DNA from: JBBECF01 sp040881945
GTDB taxonomy: Bacteria; Pseudomonadota; Alphaproteobacteria; Dongiales; Dongiaceae
Reading direction: 5' to 3'
DNA: 23,293 bases
NCBI GenBank assembly: GCA_040881945.1
Contig: JBBECF010000117.1
Span: forward strand, 1 to 23,293
Shown: one piece after another, positions 7,331 through 16,988 of the stretch
Layout of the letters: every line of letters starts with the position of its first letter
Position numbering within the stretch: the first letter of the stretch is position 1
Made by a program: the position numbers and the translations under genes
Notes under the pieces: generated by a model
Seen by the model: only the letters and a program-made list of their open reading frames with translations
Told to the model about the DNA's origin: nothing
The model's database searches: none

Positions 7331-8296
7331 ATGAGCCTCGCCGTCGCCATCCAGATGGATCCGATCGAGACCATCGACATCGACGCCGACAGCACCTTCG
7401 TTCTGGCGCTCGAGGCGCAGCGCCGCAACCACGCGCTCTATCACTACCTGCCGCGGCAGATGTTCTTCCGCGAGGGCCGGGTTTATGCCAGGGCGCGCCC
7501 GCTCGAGGTGCGGCGCCGGCGCGGCGACCACGCCAGCCTGGGGGCGGCGCAGACGATCGACCTCGAGACCCTCGACGTCGTCCTGATGCGCCAGGACCCG
7601 CCGTTCGACATGGCCTACATCACCGCCACCCACCTGCTCGAGCACATCCAGGCGCGGACCCTGGTGGTCAACGACCCGGTGCATGTGCGCAACGCCCCGG
7701 AAAAGCTGTTCGTCACGCATTTCGACGGGCTGATGCCGCCGACGCTGATCACCTCGGACCGCGCCGAGATCCTGGCGTTCCGCCGCGAGCACCGCGACAT
7801 CATCGTCAAGCCGCTGTTCGGCAACGGCGGCGCCGGCGTGTTCCACGTCACGGAGGGCGACGAGAACCTGAGCGCGCTTCTGGAAATGTTCACCCTGCTC
7901 TATCGCGAGCCGGTGATCGTGCAGCGCTATCTGCCCGAGGTGCGCGACGGCGACAAACGGATCATCCTGATCGACGGCGAGGCCGTTGGCGCCGTCGGCC
8001 GCGTGCCGCCGGCCGGCGAGGCGCGGTCGAACCTGCATGTCGGCGGCCGCGCCGTGAAGGCCACACTCACCAACCGCGAGCGCGAGATCTGCGAGGCGAT
8101 CGGCGAGGCGTTGCGGGTGCGCGGGCTGATCTTCGTCGGCATCGACGTCATCGGCGACTACCTGACCGAGATCAACGTGACCTCGCCGACCGGCCTGCAG
8201 GAGATCAACCGCTTCGACGGCGTCGAGCTCGAGCGGCGCATCTGGGACGTCATCGAGGAACGCTACGCCGCCCGCCGCGCCGCGCCGCCGAGCTGA
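7331..8296 (+). CDS. gshB: Glutathione synthetase
   Basis: GshB joins gamma-glutamylcysteine and glycine with ATP in the cytoplasm. I chose the ATG at 7331, giving 321 residues that begin MSLAVAIQMDPIETIDIDAD, the normal family start; an in-frame ATG at 7241 would add 30 low-complexity residues. Family motifs include FVLALEAQRRNHALYHYLP, VVLMRQDPPFDMAYITATHL, VNDPVHVRNAPEKLFV, the ATP-grasp loop IVKPLFGNGGAGVF, IILIDGEAVGAVGRVPP and the metal-binding end ITEINVTSPTGLQEI-like segment. It lies 86 bases after the BON lipoprotein gene and converges with the sulfotransferase gene, with 8 bases between stops. In many alphaproteobacteria gshB is close to comM; here about 13 kb separates them. Confidence 0.96.
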   Translation: MSLAVAIQMDPIETIDIDADSTFVLALEAQRRNHALYHYLPRQMFFREGRVYARARPLEVRRRRGDHASLGAAQTIDLETLDVVLMRQDPPFDMAYITATHLLEHIQARTLVVNDPVHVRNAPEKLFVTHFDGLMPPTLITSDRAEILAFRREHRDIIVKPLFGNGGAGVFHVTEGDENLSALLEMFTLLYREPVIVQRYLPEVRDGDKRIILIDGEAVGAVGRVPPAGEARSNLHVGGRAVKATLTNREREICEAIGEALRVRGLIFVGIDVIGDYLTEINVTSPTGLQEINRFDGVELERRIWDVIEERYAARRAAPPS

Positions 8297-8304
8297 GGCC
8301 GGCG

Positions 8305-10230
8305 TCAGCGGCAGCCCAGGGCCGCAACGAGCGGGCCGAGGTGGCGCTCGTAGCGCCGCCACTGCCCCACCGCGCCGCCGTAGACCGGCCGGCGCACCTG
8401 TTGCAGGCTGGCCGTGCGCACCGGGCGGTCGGTCGCGTGGAACGCGAGGCAGCCGGCCTCCCAGTCGAGCCCGCAGAAGGCGACGAGGCGGCGGCTGGCC
8501 GCTTCCGGGTCGGCGACCGTCTCTTCGTAGACGACCTCGAGCATCGGCACCGGCAACGCCGCCCGCCAATGCGCCATCAGGCGTTCGTATTCGCGGTAGT
8601 AGTGGCCGAGCGCGGCGAGATCGCAGGCCCAGGGAAACGGGAATTCGAACATCTGCACGAAGCAGGAGAGGCAGGTGTCCATCGGGTCGCGCCGGCAATG
8701 GACGATGCGGGCGCGCGGGAACAGCGTTGCGATCAGGCCGAGGTTGTAGAAATTGAACGGCTGCTTGTCGACGATGCGCGCCGCCGACGGCGCCAGGGGC
8801 CGCAGCCGGTCGAGGTGACTGCCGGCGACGCGCCCGATCGTTTCGACCGACAGCGCCGCCGCACCTTCGGGATAGGGCGCCGACACGGACAGCTCGCCGA
8901 CCAGGGCCGCGATGTCGGTGCGTTCGCCGGCGCCGTGGACGCGCGAATGGCTGGCCAGGATCTGCTCGACGAGCGTGGTCCCCGATCGCGGCATGCCGAC
9001 GATGAAGACCGGCAGCTCGGAGTCGACCCCCTGTCCGGCGACGCGGCCGAAATGGACGGCGTCGAAGGCGGCAATCATCCGGTCGACCTGCCGGGTCTGC
9101 GCCGCCGGGTCGTAGACCATGCCCCGCCCGGCGAGCCGGTCGCGCTGCATCGCCTTGGCGGCGGCGAAGCGGCCGAACGCCGCATCGTAGTCGCCCGCGT
9201 CCTGGGCCAGGAGTCCGAGGGCATAGCTGAGCCGGCTCCGCGGATCGGCCGCGAGGTCGGGGCGCGCCGCCAGCCGTTCGATGCGGGCCGCCAGCTCCGG
9301 CGCCAGGCGCCCGCGTTGTTGCTCGGCCAACAGCACCAGCGCCCCGACGCAGTCGGCGTCGACCGCGAGCGCCCGGTCGAGATGCGCCTGCGCCTCGTCG
9401 AAGCGACCGAGAACGCGCGCCAGCTGCGCCCGGGCGACCCAGGCGTCGGCGAAATCGGGGGCGATGGCGACGGCCTGCTCCAGGGCCGCCGCCGCCTCGA
9501 CGAAGCGGTCGAGCTGGCTCAGGGCCTGGCCGAGCGCCAGCCGCGCCCGCGCGTCGCGCGGCGCCAGACCGACGGCGCGACCGAGCGGCCGGAGCGCGTC
9601 AGAGGCGCGGCCGAGCTCGACCAGCGCCGCGGCCAACCCGGCCAGCGCCCGCGGATCGTTCGGCCGCAGGCGAACGGCGCGGTCGAAATGGGTCGCCGCC
9701 GCCTCCGGCTCGCCGCGCTCGGCGAACAGGCCGCCGAGGCTGGCCTCGGCCTCGGCGAAGTCGGGTCGGCCGGCGATCGCCCGCCGGTAGTGGCCGACGG
9801 CGCCGGCGGCATCGCCGCCGCGGCGCAGCAGGTTGCCCATGTTGAGATGGGCGTCGGCCGAAGCGGGATCGAGGGTCAGCGCGCGGGCCAGCGCGGTCGC
9901 CGCCGCGCCGAGGTCGCCGGCGGCCATGAGGGCGAGGCCGAGCGTGTTGTGGTAGCGCGCCGCCGCCGGACGGCGGGCGATGGCCCGGCGGACCAGATCG
10001 ATAGCCTCGGCCGGTCGGCCGCTTTGATGCGCGACCAGCCCCAACAGGTGCAAGGCATCGGCGTGGCCGGGGTCGGCTGCCAACACACCCCGATAGGCGG
10101 CTTCGGCCTCGGCGAGGCGACCGGCCCGGTGCAGCGCAACCGCGGCTTGCAATTCGCGCGACGGCGCGCCCGGCGGTACGGCACGGGCCGGGCCGCCCGG
10201 CCTGGAACGGTTGCTACCGCGCCGCGTCAC
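8305..10230 (-). CDS. TPR-repeat protein with C-terminal PAPS-dependent sulfotransferase domain
   Basis: The 641-residue product has two parts. Residues about 28-300 are tandem tetratricopeptide repeats of 34 residues with recurrent Ala-x-x-x-Pro-x-x-A/D-x-A patterns, for example VLAADPGHADALHLLGLVAH and AIARRPAAARYHNTLGLALM. Residues about 405-630 form a sulfotransferase domain. It has the 5'-phosphosulfate loop FIVGMPRSGTTLVEQIL near 407-423, a following VHGAGERTDI that aligns with the catalytic Glu region of tyrosylprotein sulfotransferases, and the 3'-phosphate site IVHCRRDPMDTCLS near 505-518. Such fusions are known in bacteria, but acceptors are mostly unknown. The start is GTG at 10230, overlapping the DMT transporter gene end by 17 bases. 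No signal peptide is visible, so it is probably cytoplasmic, where PAPS is available. Confidence 0.9.
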   Translation of the reverse strand: MTRRGSNRSRPGGPARAVPPGAPSRELQAAVALHRAGRLAEAEAAYRGVLAADPGHADALHLLGLVAHQSGRPAEAIDLVRRAIARRPAAARYHNTLGLALMAAGDLGAAATALARALTLDPASADAHLNMGNLLRRGGDAAGAVGHYRRAIAGRPDFAEAEASLGGLFAERGEPEAAATHFDRAVRLRPNDPRALAGLAAALVELGRASDALRPLGRAVGLAPRDARARLALGQALSQLDRFVEAAAALEQAVAIAPDFADAWVARAQLARVLGRFDEAQAHLDRALAVDADCVGALVLLAEQQRGRLAPELAARIERLAARPDLAADPRSRLSYALGLLAQDAGDYDAAFGRFAAAKAMQRDRLAGRGMVYDPAAQTRQVDRMIAAFDAVHFGRVAGQGVDSELPVFIVGMPRSGTTLVEQILASHSRVHGAGERTDIAALVGELSVSAPYPEGAAALSVETIGRVAGSHLDRLRPLAPSAARIVDKQPFNFYNLGLIATLFPRARIVHCRRDPMDTCLSCFVQMFEFPFPWACDLAALGHYYREYERLMAHWRAALPVPMLEVVYEETVADPEAASRRLVAFCGLDWEAGCLAFHATDRPVRTASLQQVRRPVYGGAVGQWRRYERHLGPLVAALGCR

Positions 10231-11161
10231 GCGCCGTCTCCGGGGTCGTCGCCCGCCGGCGGGCGCGCTGCCGCCGGGCGAGCATGGTCTCGCGATGCAG
10301 GATATAGAGGCCGCTGCCGACGACGACGGCGGCGCCGATCAGGAGATAGGCGTCCGGCACGTCGCCCCAGATCAGATAGCCCAATAGTATGGCGAACACG
10401 AGGCTGGCGTAGTCGAAGGGCGCCACCAGGGCGACCGGCGCCAGGCGGAACGCCTGGGTCATGGCCATCTGCGCGAGGCCGCCGATGAGGCCGACCGAGA
10501 CGAGCAGACTCCAGTCGAGCGGCGTCGCCGGCGTCACCCATTGCACCGGCAAACTGAAGCCGCTGACGACGGTGGCGAACGCCGTGAAGTAGAAGACGAT
10601 CGCGGCGGTGGGCTCGGTCGCGGCGAGGCGGCGGATCGAGATCATCGCCAGCGCATAGAGGAGCGCCCCGCCGAGGGCGATCAGCGCCACCGGCTCGAAC
10701 ACGCCGGCGCCGGGCCGGGTCATGACGACCACCCCGAGGAAGCCGACCACCACCGCCGACCACCGGCGCACGCCGACCTTTTCGCGCAGCAGCGGGACGG
10801 ACAGCGCAGTCAGGAAGATCGGCCCGGACATGCCCAGCGCCACGGCCTCGCCGAGCGGCAGCAAGGCGAAGGCCGTGAAGAAACAGGCCATGGCGGCGAG
10901 CCCGAAGGCCGAGCGCATCAGGTGGCCGGCCAAGCGCCGGGTCCGCAGCACCGCGAGGCCGCCGGCGCGGCGGATGAAGAAGGCAACCGGAATGAAGGCG
11001 AACAGATTGCGGAAGAAGATGATCTGGCCGACCGGATGGCTGGCGGAGACCCACTTGATCAGCGCGTCCATGCAGGAAAACAGCAGCACCGACAGCACCA
11101 TCAAGGCGATGCCGCGGGCGGCGGTGTCGGCGACGGGAGGGGCGGCGGCGACGGGGGTCAT
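10214..11161 (-). CDS. DMT-superfamily (EamA-type) transporter
   Basis: From the ATG at 11161 the protein is 315 residues; an upstream in-frame start at 11311 would add 50 residues rich in Gly and Arg that look like translated spacer. About ten hydrophobic segments are visible, in two EamA-like halves. The first begins GIALMVLSVLLFSCMDALIK and includes VGQIIFFRNLFAFIPVAFFI. The second contains IVFYFTAFATVVSGFSLPV and ends with LVAPFDYASLVFAILLGYLIWG and DAYLLIGAAVVVGSGLYILH, the classic EamA terminal pattern, then a basic tail. Members move small metabolites or amino acids across the inner membrane; the substrate here cannot be read from sequence. Its last 17 bases overlap the sulfotransferase start, so the two are probably one transcript. 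Confidence 0.9.
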   Translation of the reverse strand: MTPVAAAPPVADTAARGIALMVLSVLLFSCMDALIKWVSASHPVGQIIFFRNLFAFIPVAFFIRRAGGLAVLRTRRLAGHLMRSAFGLAAMACFFTAFALLPLGEAVALGMSGPIFLTALSVPLLREKVGVRRWSAVVVGFLGVVVMTRPGAGVFEPVALIALGGALLYALAMISIRRLAATEPTAAIVFYFTAFATVVSGFSLPVQWVTPATPLDWSLLVSVGLIGGLAQMAMTQAFRLAPVALVAPFDYASLVFAILLGYLIWGDVPDAYLLIGAAVVVGSGLYILHRETMLARRQRARRRATTPETARDAAR

Positions 11162-11207
11162 CGGCCGGCCACTGTAGCGCCGCCGGCCGCCCCCGACACC
11201 ACGATTT

Positions 11208-11236
11208 CCCCCGCCCGGCCCGGCGCCGGGCGGGGG
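11208..11236. other. GC-rich 12-bp stem-loop in divergent spacer before potA
   Basis: The 164-base spacer between the DMT transporter gene and potA contains an exact inverted repeat: the 12 bases at 11208-11219 pair with 11225-11236 around a 5-base loop. Both genes point away from it, so it is not a terminator for either. It may be an operator or a leader structure. A weak sigma70-like pair (TTGGCG at 11251, TAAGGT at 11275, spacing 18) lies downstream on the plus strand, but its match is poor. Confidence 0.5.
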
Positions 11237-11325
11237 CGCCGAGGAATCCCTTGGCGGGTCGCGGCGGAATCCCGTAAGGTCATGGCGCGCAAACAAGAAA
11301 CAATCCGGCACGGGGAGCGTGGGCC

Positions 11326-12431
<1,106 letters not shown>

Positions 12432-12432
<1 letters not shown>

Positions 12433-13364
12433 TGGCGACCGCGCCCACCGCGGTGCAAGCTGCCGGCGAGGCGGCCCTGCCCGGCGCCACCGGGACGCGC
12501 CTGCTGCTGCTCGGCCCGGCGCTCGGCATCGTCGTGCTGGTCGGCATCCTGCCGCTCGGCATCATCCTGGTCTATTCGTTCCTGATCCCCGGCACCTTCG
12601 GCGGCGTGGTCTGGAAATTCTCCGCCGAGGCCTATGTCCAGTTCCTGTTCGACCGCGACTTCCTCGACGACAGCCTGACCTTCAACGCGGCCTATCTCGG
12701 CATCTTCGGCCGTTCGCTGGTGCAGGCGGGCGTCGCCACCGCGGCCTGTCTGCTGGTCGGATTCCCCACCGCCTACTTCATGGCGACGCGCCCGCCGGCG
12801 ACGCGCAACGCTTGGGTGTTCCTGATAACGGTGCCGTTCTGGACGAACCTGCTCATCCGCACCTTCAGCATGCTGCTGATCCTGCGCGACGAGGGGTTGA
12901 TCAACAACGCGCTGGTCGGGGCCGGACTCATCTCCACGCCGATCGTCATGCTGTATACCGACTTCGCGATCGGGCTGGGGCTGATGTACAGCTATCTGCC
13001 GTTCATGGTGCTGCCGCTCTACGCCAGCCTCGAGAAGCTCGACTTCCGCCTGGTCGAGGCCGCCTACGACCTTTACGCCGGGCGCTGGCGGGTGCTGACC
13101 CGGATCATCATCCCGCTGGCCCGGCCCGGCATCGTCGCCGGCTGCCTCTTGGTGTTCATCCCCAGCCTCGGCGCCTTCCTCGCCCCCGATCTCTTGGGCG
13201 GCGGCAAGCACCTGATGATCGGCAACCTGATCCAACTCCAGTTCGCCTCGTCGCGGAACTGGCCGTTCGGCTCGGCCGCCGCGATGATCCTGCTCGCCGC
13301 CGTGCTGCTGGCGCTGATGCTTTACGTCCGCACCACCGCGCCGCGCCAGCGGGCGAGGCCATAG
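12432..13364 (+). CDS. potB: Polyamine-type ABC importer permease (PotB-like), system 1
   Basis: From the ATG overlapping the potA stop the protein is 310 residues with six likely membrane segments, the first near residues 24-48 (LLLLGPALGIVVLVGILPLG). A large periplasmic loop follows with FLDDSLTFNAAYLGIFGRSL, usual for PotB and PotH proteins. The binding-protein-dependent permease (EAA) motif is EAAYDLYAGRWRVLTRIIIP followed by LARPGIVAG, the coupling helix that touches the ATPase. Near the C-terminus LGAFLAPDLLGGGKHLMIGN is another PotB-family signature. One base separates it from potC. Longer upstream frames are shadows of potA in another frame. Confidence 0.93.
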
Positions 13365-13365
13365 G

Positions 13366-14166
13366 ATGCGCGCCGGCGCCCGTGCGCTCGATCTCAAGCG
13401 GCTGCCCGGCTTCGGCGCGACCGCCTGGTTCTGCCTGGCCATACTCTATGCGCCGATCGCGGTGCTCGTCGTCTTCTCGTTCAACGCCAGCCGCTCGGTC
13501 ACCGTGTGGTCCGAGTTCAGCCTGTCCTGGTACGGCAAGGCGATCGGCAACACGGGCATCCAGCAGGCCGCCGGCAATTCGCTCAAGGTGGCGGTCGTGG
13601 CGATGCTGGCCGCGACCGTCGTCGCCACGGCGGCGGCGTTCGCCACGGCGCGCGGCCAGCGCTTCCGCGGCGACGCCACGGCCTATCTGGTCATCAACCT
13701 GCCGCTGATCGTGCCGGAGATCGTCACCGCCGTCGCCACCCTGTCGTTTTTCGCGTTGATCGGGCTGTCGCTCGGCCTCGGCAACGTCATGCTGGCGCAC
13801 ACGGTGTTCTGCATCCCCTTCGCCTATCTGCCGATCCGCGCCCGGCTCGAGGGCATGGACAGGACCCTGGAGGAGGCCGCCGCCGATCTCTACGCGACGC
13901 CGTGGCGTGTGTTCCGGCGCATCATCCTGCCGCTCCTGGCGCCCGGCATCGTCGCCGGCGCCATGCTCGCCTTCATCGTCTCGCTCGACGACTACATCAT
14001 CACGGCGATGGTCGCCGGCGCCGGCCAGACGACGCTGCCCGTCTATATCTACAGCCAGATCCGCCAGGGCGTGACGCCGGAGATCAACGCCGTCTCGACA
14101 ATCCTGCTGATGGTTTCGATCCTGTTCGTTAGTCTGTCCTTCGTCATCGGCAGGAAACACCGTTAA
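13366..14166 (+). CDS. potC: Polyamine-type ABC importer permease (PotC-like), system 1
   Basis: The 266-residue protein has the usual PotC/PotI length and about six membrane segments. Diagnostic stretches are FCLAILYAPIAVLVVFSFNA, then SVTVWSEFSLSWYGKAIGN, a match to the family's conserved FN-x-W-x-G-F/L-S-L-x-W-Y pattern. The EAA coupling motif is LEEAAADLYATPWRVFRRII with LPLLAPGIVAG, and SLDDYIITAMVAGAGQTTLP follows, typical of PotC. It forms the heterodimeric channel with PotB in the inner membrane. The gene begins one base after potB and ends 35 bases before potD, whose own strong ribosome site suggests higher translation of the binding protein. Confidence 0.93.
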   Translation: MRAGARALDLKRLPGFGATAWFCLAILYAPIAVLVVFSFNASRSVTVWSEFSLSWYGKAIGNTGIQQAAGNSLKVAVVAMLAATVVATAAAFATARGQRFRGDATAYLVINLPLIVPEIVTAVATLSFFALIGLSLGLGNVMLAHTVFCIPFAYLPIRARLEGMDRTLEEAAADLYATPWRVFRRIILPLLAPGIVAGAMLAFIVSLDDYIITAMVAGAGQTTLPVYIYSQIRQGVTPEINAVSTILLMVSILFVSLSFVIGRKHR

Positions 14167-14201
14167 CCGATAAACCACTGGACAAGGGAGGACCTCGAGC
14201 C

Positions 14202-15230
14202 ATGCGCAACCTGTTCATCGCCGTCGCGGCGATCGGCTTCGCCCAATTCGGCGGGCCGGCCTTCGCCGCGGGTGAGCTGCACATCTACAACTGGGGCGAC
14301 TACACCTCGCCCGAGATGATCGAGAAGTTCGAGAAGGCGTACGACGTCAAGGTCACGGTCGACGGCTACGATTCGAACGAGACCCTGCTGGCCAAGCTGA
14401 AGTCGGGCGCCGCCGGCTACGACGTCATCATGCCCGGCGACTACATGGTCGCGATCATGATCCGCGAGGGCATGCTGGAGAAGGTGCAGCCCAACAAGAT
14501 GGCCAACTTCAAGAACGTGGACCCGCGCTGGGTCGACGTGTACTGGGATTCGGGCCGCGAGTATTCGGTGCCGTGGCAGTGGGGCACGACGACCTTCGCC
14601 GTCAACACCGACGTCTACAAGGGCGACATCGACACGCTGGCGCTGATGTTCGACCCGCCGGCGGAGCTGCGCGGGCGCATCAACATGTTGCGCGACGTGA
14701 ACGACGTGCTGAACGCCGGCCTGCGCTATCTCGGCCTGCCGCGCTGCAACTCGAACCCCGAGGATTTGCGCAAGCTCAACGACCTGCTGCTCGGCGCCAA
14801 GCCGCATTGGAAGACCTTCGCCTACGAGGCGAAGGAGATGATCACTTCGGGCGACGTCGACCTGACGCAGATCTGGAACGGCTATTCGATGCGCGCCCGG
14901 ATCGAGAAGCCGTCGCTGAAATACGCCTATCCGCGCGAAGGCTTCACCGGGTGGATGGACAACGCGGCGGTGCCCAAGGGCGCCCCCAATTTGGACAACG
15001 CCAAGCTGTTCATCGACTTCATCATGGCGCCCGAGAACGCCGCGATGATCTCCAATTTCGCGCGCTACGCCAACGGCATCAAGGGCAGCGACGCGTATAT
15101 GGACCCGGAGCTCCTCGCGGCGCCCGAGATCGTCATGCCGGCCGGCGCCCCGGCGCCGGAGTTCGTGCCGCCCTGCGAGGACAAGGTCGTCAAGAGTTAC
15201 GACAAGATCTGGACCAACCTGCTCAAATAG
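14202..15230 (+). CDS. potD: Periplasmic polyamine-binding protein (PotD/PotF-like), system 1
   Basis: The 342-residue protein carries a Sec signal peptide ending near AFA-AG (residues 21-24). The mature part starts GELHIYNWGDYTSPEMIEKF, in which W31 and Y34 correspond to the aromatic residues lining the PotD pocket. The family's polyamine-contact motif is retained as GWMDN with W251 and D253, equivalent to the Trp-x-Asp pair of PotD. Other family stretches are GYDVIMPGDYMVAIMIREGM, VPWQWGTTTFAVN and IWNGYSMRARIE. A strong ribosome site AAGGGAGG lies at 14184-14191, 10 bases before the ATG. Retention of the pocket residues supports a diamine or polyamine ligand; which one, and whether acetylated forms bind, is not visible. 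A large palindrome follows the stop. Confidence 0.92.
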   Translation: MRNLFIAVAAIGFAQFGGPAFAAGELHIYNWGDYTSPEMIEKFEKAYDVKVTVDGYDSNETLLAKLKSGAAGYDVIMPGDYMVAIMIREGMLEKVQPNKMANFKNVDPRWVDVYWDSGREYSVPWQWGTTTFAVNTDVYKGDIDTLALMFDPPAELRGRINMLRDVNDVLNAGLRYLGLPRCNSNPEDLRKLNDLLLGAKPHWKTFAYEAKEMITSGDVDLTQIWNGYSMRARIEKPSLKYAYPREGFTGWMDNAAVPKGAPNLDNAKLFIDFIMAPENAAMISNFARYANGIKGSDAYMDPELLAAPEIVMPAGAPAPEFVPPCEDKVVKSYDKIWTNLLK

Positions 15231-15244
15231 GGCGGGCACGCGCG

Positions 15245-15282
15245 CCGGGTCCGGCGGGGCGGCGCCGCCCCGCCGGTCCCGG
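15245..15282. repeat. 38-base inverted repeat with perfect 26-base core between potD and the amidohydrolase gene
   Basis: The core at 15251-15276 is an exact palindrome (13 bases each side, centre 15263/15264). Allowing one mismatch (T at 15250 opposite T at 15277) it extends to 15245-15282. It consists entirely of G and C except for those two T bases. No T-run follows on either strand, so it is not a classical intrinsic terminator. As RNA it would form a very stable hairpin 14 bases after the potD stop, suited to protecting the upstream mRNA or partly stopping transcription before the enzymes. Confidence 0.85.
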
Positions 15283-15296
15283 CCGGAGGCCGAGCC

Positions 15297-16328
<1,032 letters not shown>

Positions 16329-16334
16329 GCGACG

Positions 16335-16988
16335 ATGCTGCTGACGGGTTTCGAGAGCTATGGCGGTCGTTCGGCCAACCCGGCCGAGCAGGTCGTCAGG
16401 GCCCTGGACGGGGCCATGATCGCGGGCCGTCGCGTGGTCGCCCGGACCCTTCCGGTCGACTATGGCCGGCTCGGCCCACGCATCGCCGACTTGATCGCGG
16501 AGACGGCGCCGTTGGCGGTGATCTGCCTCGGCCTTTGGCCGGGCGAGCCGATGCTGCGGCTCGAGCGGATCGCCGCGAACATCGCCGACTTCGAGATCGC
16601 CGACAATGTCGGCGTCGTGGAACGCGGGCCGGTCGTGTCCGCGGGCGCCGCCGCCTATGCCAGCACGCTGCCGCTGCACGCGATCCAGGACCGCCTTCTC
16701 GCCGTCGGCATCCCCGCGCGCCTGTCGGGCAGCGCCGGCAGCTTCCTGTGCAATGCCCTCATGTACCACGCGCTGCGGATTTGCGCGGCGCGCTATCCGG
16801 CGCCGCGCTGCGGTCTCATCCACGTTCCCTACCTGCCGCGCCAGGTCGCCGGGATCGTTGGCGACACGCGCGACGAGGCGCGCTTCGAGCTGCACCAGCG
16901 CGCCGACCTCGCGTCGATGTCGCTCGACACCGTGGTCGAGGGTATCCGTTGCGCCATCGAGACGACGCTGACCGCGCCCGCCCGATGA
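16335..16988 (+). CDS. pcp: Pyroglutamyl-peptidase I (cysteine peptidase family C15)
   Basis: This cytoplasmic enzyme removes N-terminal 5-oxoproline (pyroglutamate) from peptides and amides. The 217-residue product has the family length and the expected Glu-Cys-His order: E78 in LRLERIAANIADFEIADN, C139 in AGSFLCNALMYHAL and H163 in GLIHVPYLP. The Cys-His spacing of 24 equals that in characterised enzymes (C144/H168). The N-terminus MLLTGFESYGGRSANPAEQV is the usual GFxPFGG/NP region, slightly changed to GFESYGG. It begins 6 bases after the amidohydrolase stop without a clear ribosome site, and its stop overlaps the next ATPase start as ATGA, so it is embedded in the polyamine operon. Whether it acts on an imported substrate of this locus is open. 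Confidence 0.9.
   Translation: MLLTGFESYGGRSANPAEQVVRALDGAMIAGRRVVARTLPVDYGRLGPRIADLIAETAPLAVICLGLWPGEPMLRLERIAANIADFEIADNVGVVERGPVVSAGAAAYASTLPLHAIQDRLLAVGIPARLSGSAGSFLCNALMYHALRICAARYPAPRCGLIHVPYLPRQVAGIVGDTRDEARFELHQRADLASMSLDTVVEGIRCAIETTLTAPAR

Noticed and set aside
7261..10488. 1075-codon plus-strand open frame across gshB and the sulfotransferase gene
   Set aside because: It is out of frame with gshB and antisense to the TPR-sulfotransferase; the translation is low-complexity Arg/Ala/Gly-rich. The true genes have clear domains.
15245..15282. Intrinsic terminator after potD
   Set aside because: The hairpin is strong but no T-run follows on either strand and the downstream gene lies on the same strand, so it is listed as an inverted repeat only.
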